A DNA stretch of 64,000 bases, from NCBI GenBank assembly GCA_963281255.1, contig OY725492.1, forward strand, positions 4,145,104 to 4,209,103. The letters run 5' to 3'. The notes under the pieces are model-generated. The model ran no database searches. It was not told the DNA's origin and saw only the letters and a program-made list of their open reading frames with translations. This DNA is from Aphrocallistes beatrix (taxonomy: Eukaryota; Porifera; Hexactinellida; Sceptrulophora; Aphrocallistidae). Below, in pieces: positions 21,601 to 31,600 of this stretch (position 1 is the stretch's first letter; every line of letters starts with the position of its first letter). A program made the position numbers and the translations under genes.

Positions 21601-22493
21601 CACAAGCAGACTACCTGCTGATTAATAATAATACACAATCACTTACACGTTTTCTTCCTTCCTTAACTTAGCGATATTTTGTTTCTTAGCGTGTAGGTGT
21701 TGTTTGTAAGTTTGAGTGTCGTAAGCTGCTACTAAATCACTTAATTCAGTTTGCTATTTCAATGATATCATTTATTAATTCCACATTCAAAACGAGTTCA
21801 ATGTGTTAGCTACTCTCTCAGTGGTTCTTTCCGGTCCCACCTTAACTTGAAGAATTGTCCGTATGCATGTGTTGTGGTACACGAATCAATTCTTTATTTT
21901 TGTGGTGTAATTTTTACTTGCAAGCCTTATTACCTTTGCAGTTGACATCACGATACATACTGGTGTTTGTTAGTGTTTTAATTTACATTCCATTGGTCTG
22001 AAAATTTGCATAGTCCAATCAGTCTATCCACCTGGAGTAGGGGAGTAGGTGGAAATGCATTTTAACAGGTGGATTGCTTCACTGTCTATCTCCATAAATA
22101 TTCCTAACCATCTCCATAGCAACTGTACAAATTATGATATTTAGGACAGTCCCACCACAACCCACAATTAAATTGTTTACACTGCATTTAGTTTCGTATT
22201 GCGAGTGTGCATTGCCTCATTAATTGGTGATGACTAAAGGCATATTACTGAACCTTTCCAGGCGGGGATAACAAACGTTATAATTGTTATACAATCCTTT
22301 TTTAATGATAGCGATTATGGAAAGTGGAAAAATGTTATTGATTTATCGTATACCGTATTTGGCTAGTGATTACGTGTGTGTGGATCTCAGTTCATATTTC
22401 ACTGAGAGATTTACCTGGGATTCCCTGTAGGCTCTATGTCGACTGATTTATTATAAAAACACTGACAATGACACAATTTTTATTGAAATAGCT
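21601..22493. other. Intergenic, nothing recognised
   Basis: AT-rich spacer between the TNIP-like gene and the first gene of the paralogous pair. No coding frame, RNA gene or repeat termini stood out. Confidence 0.45.
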
Positions 22494-22952
22494 ATGGCCG
22501 GTCGGAGAATAAATAATGGATCAGTTTCACCAGATCTCAGCGACCTGGAAGTAGAGCCGGAATTAGGACATGAAATCTCAGAACCTCTCGAATTAAACGC
22601 CAATGTCAGTAGTAGTGACACCCGCACCGATTCTGATCCGAGTGATCCCATCATTCCCAAATGGAAACGTACTAAAAGTAAATGTTTGAGAATTAGAAAT
22701 GTGACAGATCAATCAGGAGATATCGATCAAAAGCCTCTGAATAAGCGAAGATGGCGGTGTTCCATTAATCGGAAGAAGAAGAGAGATGCAGTCGAGAATA
22801 CTCAAAAGATAGAAGAAATAACTCGTAGGCTCAGAGAGCTGGAAGAGAGGTCCTTCAAGATAACAATGTTAAAGTTCCGGATTGACTACCTGATCGCACA
22901 GTACACACAGCAACAGCAGGAAGACGAAGACTCTAACCCTGATGAAGAGTAG
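22494..22952 (+). CDS. Unrecognised acidic/basic protein sharing a C-terminal module with the next gene
   Basis: Single exon, 152 aa, clean ATG after an AT-rich leader. The N-terminal half is acidic and Ser-rich (SVSPDLSDLEVEPELG), the middle basic (KPLNKRRWRCSINRKKKRD), and the C-terminus is a short helix EEITRRLRELEERSFKITML followed by a Gln/Asp/Glu tail. The same helix (DEITRRLKELEERSAKVIAQ), a following IDxLIAQ and an acidic end close the neighbouring gene at 24400-24535. The two are therefore partial paralogues, and this one lacks the N-terminal region. I do not recognise the family; the basic and acidic patches suggest a nuclear protein, by inference only. Confidence 0.6.
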   Translation: MAGRRINNGSVSPDLSDLEVEPELGHEISEPLELNANVSSSDTRTDSDPSDPIIPKWKRTKSKCLRIRNVTDQSGDIDQKPLNKRRWRCSINRKKKRDAVENTQKIEEITRRLRELEERSFKITMLKFRIDYLIAQYTQQQQEDEDSNPDEE

Positions 22953-23219
22953 CTGTGTTACTTGGATACCAATATAGTCTGTTGTAATGCCATAAATACT
23001 TCAAATCGTATATATTCTTATGGTAGCAAAATGTGATAAAAAGTCCTTTACTTCGTATTTTTCGTTTGGCTATTGTAGAGGAAACCTTGAAAACTCAGTA
23101 GACTGGAGACAGTGATATTGTGCGTGAATAGGAATTTGTCTAAAAATCCAAATCATTTTATGGTCGCTAGCGAGTTTATATAAATAGGAACTTGCATTAC
23201 TTGAATTGATTGATTAGTA

Positions 23220-24535
23220 ATGGCTGATTGGCAGAGAATCCAGTCACAAGCTATGCTTCGAGATCTGGCAAACATGGAGCGGCGTGCCACCCCCTTGTCC
23301 AGCGAGGAGGATCGACGCAGGAATCTGCTGCGGTTACAGCAGGACATAGACCACGTGATCACAGACTCCCTCGTGTCCACTCCTAGAGAGGATGACATGG
23401 ACGTACTGCGGCATCTTGTAAGACAAAACAAACGAGTACGTTGATGCAGATATTATCATACAAGTGTAATCTTACATTTGTACACTTGAGCAGTTGAATC
23501 CTAAACAAACACATATCAAAGCAATAACTTCACTGTTGAATAAGCGACAAACATACGAAATGTTCTGTCGCCTTTGAATGTGTTTATTACCAAATGTTTC
23601 AATAGCTGCGCGAGCATGGACTGACTCTACGGGAACAGGTGCACCGGAAGGAGCAGATTTACAGGAGAAGATTGGTAACTAAGAGGCACGAGACGCACGC
23701 ATTCGAAGAGATGATCGAGGATCTTGAAAAGGCGAACGAGCGCCTCAAGGACTATTACGAGCTGTACAAAGGAACCGGCATCCACCTGGACCCAGAAGCC
23801 ATCAGGAGGAGGCGTATGGAGGAACCGGCTCGTATTCCGGTATACCGCAAGAATGTGTACGACAGCTACGCGAGGGCATACCCCAGCCGTAGGGAGGAGA
23901 CACCGGTGAAATCCCTCGCGGACCAAGTACTCATGAAGACCATGCTGCGAGAAAAGGGACTCAGAGGTGACCCGATTGTCGGAGATGAGACCAAGCGAAT
24001 GCGGGATAAAATGGAGATGTTGAATATGAGCGTTCTAGGAAGCAAGAGGTTGTCAGACAGCAAGAAAGTCAATCTCCCGAAAGGAGCAATGCTAAGCGGA
24101 GCTAAAGACAAACCTGAAAAGCTTGCAATGCTGAAGTTATTGAGTCAGAGGACGGACGGTGAGTCTACCAGCAGTGACGAGTATGACAAGGAGACCGACA
24201 GCTCCAGCGAGTCCGAAAGTGAAGACGTATCTGAGACTCGGAAACGGATGAGACAGGAGAAGTATCGGAAAATCAAGAAAATGTCTGATACACTCGAGAC
24301 CATCCACGGCGACTCTCCGAAGGAGTTCAGAGATCGAAGAAAGCGCAGACAGAATATCGAAATGGATAAGAAGAACAGAAACATGGGGGAGACGGTGATG
24401 AAGGTGGACGAGATAACTCGCAGACTCAAAGAGCTGGAAGAGAGATCAGCTAAAGTCATCGCGCAGAAATCTAAAATCGATGATCTGATAGCTCAGCACA
24501 AGCACGAGCAGGCAGATGATTCCGGCTCAGACTGA
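23220..24535 (+). CDS. Unrecognised charged coiled-coil protein
   Basis: Two exons, 23220-23435 and 23607-24535, join in phase 0 (AACAAACGA|GTACGT ... aatag|CTGCGC), giving about 381 aa. The N-terminal half is highly helical and charged (EEDRRRNLLRLQQDIDHVI, HAFEEMIEDLEKANERLKDYY). A central part has YKGTGIHLDPEAIRRRRMEE, followed by a Ser/Asp/Glu-rich stretch (about residues 260-285). The C-terminal helix DEITRRLKELEERSAK is shared with the preceding gene. No enzyme motif, signal peptide or membrane segment. Function unknown. Position and shared C-terminus imply tandem duplication and divergence. Confidence 0.7.
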
Positions 24536-24783
24536 GAGAGAGAGAGAGTAGCTATTTATAGATCTATTAATTGGTCACTCCCTAGTTAGTACCTGCATTC
24601 ACTTAATTAATTCTAATCTTATCTTGATGCTGAGTAGGAATTCGGATTGGGTTCACAATGGCATAAAATGAAGAGATCTGATATATTGAGGCAGTTAATT
24701 AAAATTATATTAACATTATTTCTTTAAACACCAAACACGCTTCGCTCAATATCTCGACACATCCGGACAAGTATGCGTATGTA

Positions 24784-25144
24784 CCAGTGCTCGACGAAAT
24801 CAAAATATGGTGGTGGCTATCTTAACCACCATTTTACTTATTCTGGTGGTTAATAGTCACCAAATTATAAATACAGTCGAAAGCGGTTTTTTCTCACTCT
24901 GGTTTATCCTTACTTATCGTTTTTTCATACTATTTCAGAATCTTAATTATGTAAAAAATTCCAAACCTATATTAATTTCCATCGTTTTTTTCTTACTGTT
25001 TGAACCTGTAAAGAAATAGTAAGAAAAAACGGTTTCGACTGTACACGATATAAATAGACCAGTACTCCATAAAATTTGGTGGATTAGTTAGCCACCACTG
25101 TTTGTTGGCCATCGACAGCGAACTCCAGATTTGTCGAGCACTGG
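24784..25144. mobile_element. TA-flanked MITE containing another MITE
   Basis: Inverted termini CCAGTGCTCGAC(G)AAATC at both ends, each bordered by TA (24782-24783, 25145-25146), with GGTGG-rich subterminal sequence. Size and TA target site fit a Tc1/mariner-type MITE. A second inverted-repeat element sits inside it. Confidence 0.75.
24874..25041. mobile_element. Pogo-like MITE (CAGTCGAAA family) nested in a larger MITE
   Basis: Starts CAGTCGAAAGCGGTTTTTTC and ends with the near-perfect reverse (GAAAAAACGGTTTCGACTG), flanked by TA on each side. The body (AAAAATTCCAAACCTATATT and GTTTGAACCTGTAA) recurs in reverse at about 53130-53215. The short open frame spanning it is not a gene. Confidence 0.75.
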
Positions 25145-25241
25145 TATGTACAGTATATTCTATACTCTAACCCAAAAGCTAATTTTTAACCAACTCGTGT
25201 CGACATAATGCAATCATGGCAACATGTGTCTAATGCTTATA

Positions 25242-25511
25242 CAGTCAGGGTCGCTTATTGTGAACCACCAGGAGACCAAAAAATATGTTCATAATAGCGA
25301 TACTTCACATTAAGCGAACTTGATTCAATACAAATCCTATCTAAAAAATGAAATTGGGACCAGGAGGTTAGTTCATAATAAACGAATGTTCATATTAAGC
25401 GAACTTGATTCAATACAAATCCTATCTAAAAAATGAAATTGGGACCAGGAGGTTAGTTCATAATAAACGAATGTTCATATTAAGCGGATTCATAATAAGC
25501 GACCCTGACTG
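25242..25511. mobile_element. Pogo-like MITE with internal 85-bp duplication
   Basis: Terminal inverted repeats CAGTCAGGGTCGCTTATT(G/A)TGAA, 23 bp with one mismatch, flanked by TA at 25240-25241 and 25512-25513. An internal unit of 85 bp, starting at the GCGAACTTGATTC motif, is duplicated exactly in tandem (copies begin near 25314 and 25399). No coding capacity. Confidence 0.85.
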
Positions 25512-25805
25512 TAATTAGAAAACAATGTGACTCACTTATTTATGACCGAGACATAAAAAAGAAAAAATATGTAGAAACAAGTTGCAAAATCAAGTTTGTT
25601 ATACTTAGCGATTAAGTGCCAAAGAATTGGAGATAATAAATCGATTTATGCAGAATTTCTATTTATTTTATAAATACAATGTTAATTTTCAAGTTAAATA
25701 TCGAGACTAAAGAATATAGATACACAGTTCGCTCCTCCGCCTCATCTGTACGACATTTCTAATTCCTAATTCCTTCAAGTTAACTGAGTTAGCAGCGGTA
25801 CAGCC

Positions 25806-26420
25806 ATGAACATCCGCAACTGCACCGTGGATGACATGATCAACATGCAGAACTGCAACCAGCTGTGTCTGCCGGAGAACTACCAGCTGAAGTACTACCT
25901 GTACCACGGACTCTCCTGGCCGCAGCTCTCCTACATCGCGGAGGACGAGGCCGGGAAGGTGATCGGGTACGTCCTCGCTAAGATGGAGGAGGAGTCTGAT
26001 GATGTGCCGCACGGACACATCACATCTCTGGCGACCAGACGGACCTATCGGCGCTTGGGACTGGCCAGGAAGCTCATGGACCAGGCGTCCCAGGCCATGA
26101 TAGACAACTTCTCCGCCGAGTACTGCTCTCTCCACGTGAGGGTGAGCAACAGGGCGGCCCTGTTGCTCTACAGCAAGAACCTCGGATTCGCGCAGTCGGG
26201 TGTGGAGCCGAAGTACTACGCGGATGGAGAGGACGCATTCGCTATGAAGAAAGATTTCAAGGGATGGAAGCGACGGGTTGATCTCCCCTCCTATAAGATC
26301 GCAGACGCCCCAGTCCCCGTCCAACAGGTGGAGGACGTAGTGTCCTGGGGAGGAGGGGACACGCAGAAGAAGGAAGAGAAACCGGTTAAGATTGACGAAA
26401 TAGAACATGAGAAAACATAA
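25806..26420 (+). CDS. NAA10: N-alpha-acetyltransferase 10, NatA catalytic subunit
   Basis: GNAT-fold enzyme that transfers acetyl from acetyl-CoA to the N-termini of nascent proteins on the ribosome, as partner of NAA15. Single exon, 204 aa. It begins [20 protein letters not shown] and includes [20 protein letters not shown], then the acetyl-CoA-binding R/QxxGxG/A loop as RRLGLA (about residue 82). The conserved ending [32 protein letters not shown] follows. The C-terminal tail after about residue 160 is short and variable, as usual. Codons are strongly G/C-ending. A hAT MITE lies 60 bp past the stop. Confidence 0.95.
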   Translation: MNIRNCTVDDMINMQNCNQLCLPENYQLKYYLYHGLSWPQLSYIAEDEAGKVIGYVLAKMEEESDDVPHGHITSLATRRTYRRLGLARKLMDQASQAMIDNFSAEYCSLHVRVSNRAALLLYSKNLGFAQSGVEPKYYADGEDAFAMKKDFKGWKRRVDLPSYKIADAPVPVQQVEDVVSWGGGDTQKKEEKPVKIDEIEHEKT

Positions 26421-26479
26421 ATTAGCATTGTATATTGCATGTACATAGTTAGTTCTTGCATCTTGATTATCAGCTAGAT

Positions 26480-26855
26480 CAGTGTTTCCCATCCTTTTTC
26501 TTTGTAACGCCCCCTAAAGTGCTTGAAACTTTCAGAAGGCCCCCCATACTTCATTGTTTATTAAGTCAGAGTATAATCCCTTTTTATAATTCCTTGATAA
26601 GAAGCCATCTGTAACTGTTGATCCAAAACTGAGACATAATACATTGGATATATTCTGATTGATGAAAAATTTTCTTGTAGGCAGCTTGTAATTGAGCAAC
26701 ACAACAATGTTATAATGATATTTACATATGTGACAATAAATTCTCATTCAGTGCCCCCTTCTCAACATTCCCCACAACGCCCCTTCCTCTCCAGCGCCCC
26801 CCTGAGGCAAGCAAACGTCCCCTGGGGGCGGTAGAGCCCCCGTTGGGAACCACTG
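26480..26855. mobile_element. hAT-type MITE with 8-bp target duplication
   Basis: Flanked by a perfect 8-bp duplication AGCTAGAT (26472-26479 and 26856-26863). The ends are CAGTGTTTCCCA on the left and, reversed from the right, CAGTGGTTCCCAACG, a typical hAT terminus. Subterminal C-rich blocks (GCCCCC) are present and there is no transposase. Confidence 0.85.
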
Positions 26856-26863
26856 AGCTAGAT

Positions 26864-27364
26864 TTAGGAAGCAACTTTTTCACCGAAAAATTTCAAGGTT
26901 TGAAATGGGACTTAACAGAATTAACTAGATTTCCCGAATGTTTGATTTTTTACATTTAATATGTAAGTGTAAATTTTGAAATTCCAATAAGCAATTATTG
27001 AACCTAAATAACAGAGGCGGTTCCAAGATCTGACAACCTCGGACCGGAGCCCTCCCATACCTCTGGCTTAGGCCGGTCAAAAACTTCTGAGGCACGGATC
27101 AAACCTGGAGGAAAGCCCCGCACCACCCTGCTAAATAATCACAGCGACTAATGGCAGACATTATAAAGGTTCCACACACAAACTAGAGTCAATTCCTGTC
27201 CTATGCCATTCTATCCTGTCCGTTCTGTGAAATGTCAGTTTCTTGAAGTATAATTCGAATATTATAACTAATACAATTAGCATATACAAGTTGTTTCGAA
27301 AAAAGCTATGTTCTATGTCGTAGTACTGTGTAATCGAGTTCTATTATTAGACTATAAAACAATT
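26864..27364. other. Intergenic, nothing recognised
   Basis: Between the hAT MITE and the PGP-like gene stop on the minus strand. It contains a moderately GC-rich segment (about 27015-27130) without coding potential or recognisable repeat ends. Confidence 0.4.
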
Positions 27365-28249
27365 CTATTGTAACAGCGTCTGTAGCGAGCTGGTGTAATA
27401 GAGAGGCTTTAATTCGGAGTCCGTTCCCTTCAGCTCCTCATCCAATGACTGCTTGCTCGTCACTCCTGTCAGTGTCAGAACTGTCTTCATCCCGTTCCTA
27501 TTCCCGAACACGATATCTGTATTCAGTCTGTCTCCTACCATCACTGTCCGCGACGGAGTTATGTCCACCAAACTTTTCAGACAATCAAAGATAGGAAAGT
27601 GCGGTTTCCCTATCACGGTTGGCTCTCTCCCTGCGATACATTTAACCGCCGCCACAAAGCTGCCAGTTCCTGGCACCACCACGCCTCCAGGCGTAGGAAG
27701 CATGTTGTCCTCATTCGTCGCGATAAATTGACAGTTGGGATCGGCGAGGTAGGAGCCAGCTAGTGTCATTTTCTTGAAGTTGAAATGTTCGTCGAATCCT
27801 ACAATCACTCCAGTAATGCTCGGATCTAGAGGAATGCTGCTCCAGCTATCCAAATCTCCAGAGGTCACATCCGGGCCTATGTCCGAAGTTTCAATCCCGA
27901 TGTCATTCAATTCCTGTTTGAATCCAGGTCTCCCCAGCAAATAAGCCTTCCCTTTGAAGTTTAGCACATTCTTCATGTAATAACCGGTCGCGAAGGCGGT
28001 ACACATTATTTGGTCGAACTCAACCGGGTAACCGAGTTTCAAGAATTTCTTGACATATTCGCTCCTAGATTTGGTGCTATTATTAGTAACGAAGAAAATT
28101 TGTTTTTTGCGTGCTTGGAGAAACTTGATCATTTCAACGCCTCCCGGTATGACCGTGTTCCCCTTCCAGAGGACTCCGTCGCAGTCGAATAGGAAAGTAT
28201 CGCAAGTCTCTACCAACTCCTGCCAATCCTTCCCAGTGCTCAGTTCCAT
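27365..28249 (-). CDS. Phosphoglycolate/pyridoxal phosphatase (HAD superfamily)
   Basis: Cytosolic HAD phosphatase of the PGP/PDXP type, which dephosphorylates 2-phosphoglycolate and related metabolites or pyridoxal phosphate. Single exon, 294 aa. Motif I is FDCDGVLWKG, with nucleophile Asp and acid/base Asp (about residues 21-23). Motif II is FVTNNSTKSR (about 54), and the C2 cap lies between (TGVIVGFDEHFNF, FIATNEDNMLPTPGG). Motif III/IV is VIGKPHFPIFDCL and MVGDRLNTDIVFGNRNGM. The length fits the family. PGP and PDXP cannot be separated by eye. It is divergent with NPEPPS, starts 356 bp apart. Confidence 0.92.
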   Translation of the reverse strand: MELSTGKDWQELVETCDTFLFDCDGVLWKGNTVIPGGVEMIKFLQARKKQIFFVTNNSTKSRSEYVKKFLKLGYPVEFDQIMCTAFATGYYMKNVLNFKGKAYLLGRPGFKQELNDIGIETSDIGPDVTSGDLDSWSSIPLDPSITGVIVGFDEHFNFKKMTLAGSYLADPNCQFIATNEDNMLPTPGGVVVPGTGSFVAAVKCIAGREPTVIGKPHFPIFDCLKSLVDITPSRTVMVGDRLNTDIVFGNRNGMKTVLTLTGVTSKQSLDEELKGTDSELKPLYYTSSLQTLLQ

Positions 28250-28605
28250 TCTATAGAAAAGATAATAACGGGCTAGGAATCTCTACTCACAAATTGTTTC
28301 CGTTACCGTCGGAAGCTCACAAACAGTGGGTCCTCCTTCCTCCTTATCGCCCATAGCCCATTGTACTAATACAGTTTATGAAAAAGTGGTAACCGCTTCC
28401 TACGGCCATGGTTTCACAAGGGACTCCGCCTCTGTTCATCTAACGTTAGCTCGTACATGGCCTAACAGTAACTTAAGCCGTGGCTAGTACTTTGCATCAA
28501 CTCAAGTCACTGGGTTTAGATAATTTCCAATCTTATTATTTGCTTGAGAATTAATTCTGTTCACACATTCCAATACGTCCGGTTAGGTCCATATTTAGCT
28601 CTGAG
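28250..28605. promoter_or_regulatory. Shared bidirectional promoter region of PGP and NPEPPS
   Basis: The 356 bp between two diverging start codons must hold both 5' UTRs and both promoters. No TATA box or other defined element can be assigned confidently, so the call is positional. Confidence 0.5.
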
Positions 28606-31600
28606 ATGGCTAGTAAAGTGGCGGCAGAGAAGAAGCCATTCGAGCGGCTGCCGACTAAAGTTATCCCGAAACACTACAACCTGCACATAACTCCGGACCT
28701 CGTAGCCCTGACTTTCCAGGGAAGAGTATCGGTCGATGTGACCGTGAGGGAACCGACAGACCGAATCGTCCTGAACTCAGTTGACATTAAAGTGTCACTG
28801 TGTCGCTACAAGGGGGCGGCGGGAGAGCCGTTAGAAGGGAAAGTGGAGTACGATGAATCAGCTGAGACGCTGTGTATTAGCTTCTCGCAACAACTGACCA
28901 AGGGTGACGGTACCTTATCATTGGAATACGCGGGCAACCTCAATGACCTGATGAAGGGGTTCTACAGGTAGCAGCACGAGGCTTAGGCTTTGTGGTACAT
29001 AGGTACCATTGTAATTCTATTTATACCTCGTCAGGTCCAAGTACAACACGCCCGCAGGAGAAGAGAGATACGGAGCTGTGACTCAGTTCGAACCGACAGA
29101 CGCTAGGAGAGCGCTGCCCTGTTGGGATGAACCCGCACTCAAGGCTACGTTCGATGTGACACTCTGCGTGCCAAAGGACAGGACCGCCCTGTCCAACATG
29201 CCGGAGAAGAGTGTGAAGGATCTAGGAGAGAAGAGGGAAATCCTGTTTGAGAGGACACCCATCATGTCCACCTACCTCCTGGCATTCATAGTCGGTGAGT
29301 TGATAGTTGAATTATATCGAATCAGCTTGTATACTAATGCTAACTGCTGTGTGACTAATGTCGGCTTCAGGTGAGTACGACTTCGTGGAGGAGAAAGACA
29401 AATACGGCGTCCTACACAGAGTGTACACACCGCTAGGGAAGGCGGAGCAGGGGAGGTGGGCACTCGAGGTGTCGGTGAAGTCCCTCACATTCTACAGAGA
29501 CTACTTCGACATCCCTTACCCCCTCCTCAAGATCGATCTCATCGGGATAGCGGACTTCGCAGCCGGCGCGATGGAGAACTGGGGTCTGGTGACGTACCGA
29601 GAGAGACTCCTGCTGATCGACCCGAAACTCTCCTCACTCATGACCAAGAGACGCGTGGCACTGATCGTAGCGCACGAACTGGCACACCAATGGTTCGGGA
29701 ACTTGGTGACGATGGAGTGGTGGACTCATCTGTGGCTGAATGAAGGGTTCGCCACTTTCATGCAGTACAACTTCGTGAGCTCAGCCTACCCCGAGTACGA
29801 CATCTGGACTCTGTTCGTGGACGAGACCCTCTCCTCTGCACTCACACTCGACGGGATGGCCTCCAGCCATCCGATCGAAGTCCCAGTCGGACACCCCTCA
29901 GAGGTGGACGAGATCTTCGACCTGATTTCCTACCACAAGGGCTCCTCCGTGCTGCGCATGCTGTACGACTACATCGGAGACGCGGACTTCAAGAAGGGGC
30001 TGAACCAGTACCTGACCAAGTTCAGCTACAAGAACGCAGAGACGGAGGATCTGTGGGAGAGTCTGGAGAAGGCGTCTGGGAAACCGATCCAGAAGGTTAG
30101 TTCTATTCCTATGCACTTAGATCATAGTGTAGCACCATGGATATATAAGTTGTGGTGCTAAGATAGATTCCAGCTCATTCACTAAAGTTCTTAGAATTTT
30201 TCTTAATTTAATTCTAAATGCCATTCTAAGAATATTTCTTAGAATTCATAAATAATTATGTGACATCAAATTCTTTACGGATTCTAAGAATTATTCTTAG
30301 AATTTGATCAAATCTTAGAAATGTTCTTAGAATCGCATTTTTTTCTTAGAATTCTTAAGAATTCTTAACGATTTTAAGAAATATACTTAGAATTGGTGTC
30401 ATTCTAAGAAGAATTCTAAGAATAGTATCTTAGAAAATTCTTGAAACATTAATCAAAGTTGATGTTAATATTATAAAATCCTTTAAAAAATTACAACATT
30501 GGGGGGAGCTGAAGAGAGTAGATGTTAGGACGTTGCACCTAACCATTTCATAAATTAAAGCCAATGTTTTTTCTGAAACTAACGGTGTCCAACAATGTAA
30601 ACTATACCTTAAGAGACAGCCACTCAATTAGCGAGAGGTTAACATAGTAAACAATGTATATCTTTAAAAATTCGAACTTCAACAATTTAGAATGAATTTA
30701 AGTCAACCCCATACCTCACTTAAATTTTCTCTTAGAATTCGTATAAATTCTAAGAATTTTGACTTAAAATAATTCTCTAAGAATTCGACTTAAAATTGAA
30801 AATTTCTTAGAATAATTCTTAGAATCAAGTGAAATTCTAAGAATTACTGCGAATTCTAAGAAAAATTCTAAGAATTTTAGTTTAGAACTTTAGTGAATGA
30901 GGCCCCTGCAGATCAACTCAATGTAAAATAAGACTGGAGATATCACACTCCTCGTAAATAGTTGTATAATTTTACTTTTTATCAACTTCACCCCTTAATA
31001 ATCTACATGCTTACAATCTATATCTAGCACCGGGAGGTAAGCAGTGAACAGATTCACTGTGACCTGGGTTCTCCCCAGAGCGTTTGGCCTATCTGCCGAT
31101 CGCCTTCGAAAATCCTCGGGGAAAACACCGCGCTGTGTACTGTTTTTTTAATTTTCAAGATGAGAATGCACTGTAGCGCATCTCGTAACTACTTTATTGA
31201 CTAACTGAATTAGAATTTACAAAAATTAAGTGATATTAATTTTTCTTCTCTGCCGCTCGCCTCTTCTGTTGCTGCTTTCTAATCCATTGTCTGTAGTCGC
31301 TGAGGGAGAGGATTTTCTCTCCGTGGTAGTCATCCTCCCAGGACTGCTGAGTCATTCCTCTAAACCGCCCCTTCTCTATCCTCCCCATGAAATCCTGGTC
31401 TCTCTTCGCGAGTGCTCTCGCTTTACTCGGATTAATCAGGCGCCACAGTACGGAAAACCCGTGGAAGAACACCATATAGCTAATCAGCATTGAGCTCATT
31501 CCCCCTAGCCCCAGCACGATCATGGGGTCCATCCCGAGAATGGGCTTGATGTCCTCTGGCGACATTGTGAAAAGGTTGGGATAGAGCTGAATAAATAAAT

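Noticed and set aside
24807-25019. Hydrophobic 70-codon frame
   Set aside because: It spans two nested MITEs; its ends coincide with transposon sequence, not a gene.
25707-26492. 261-codon minus-strand frame antisense to NAA10
   Set aside because: An artefact of G/C-ending codons in NAA10; it is His/Val/Leu-rich and extends into the hAT MITE.
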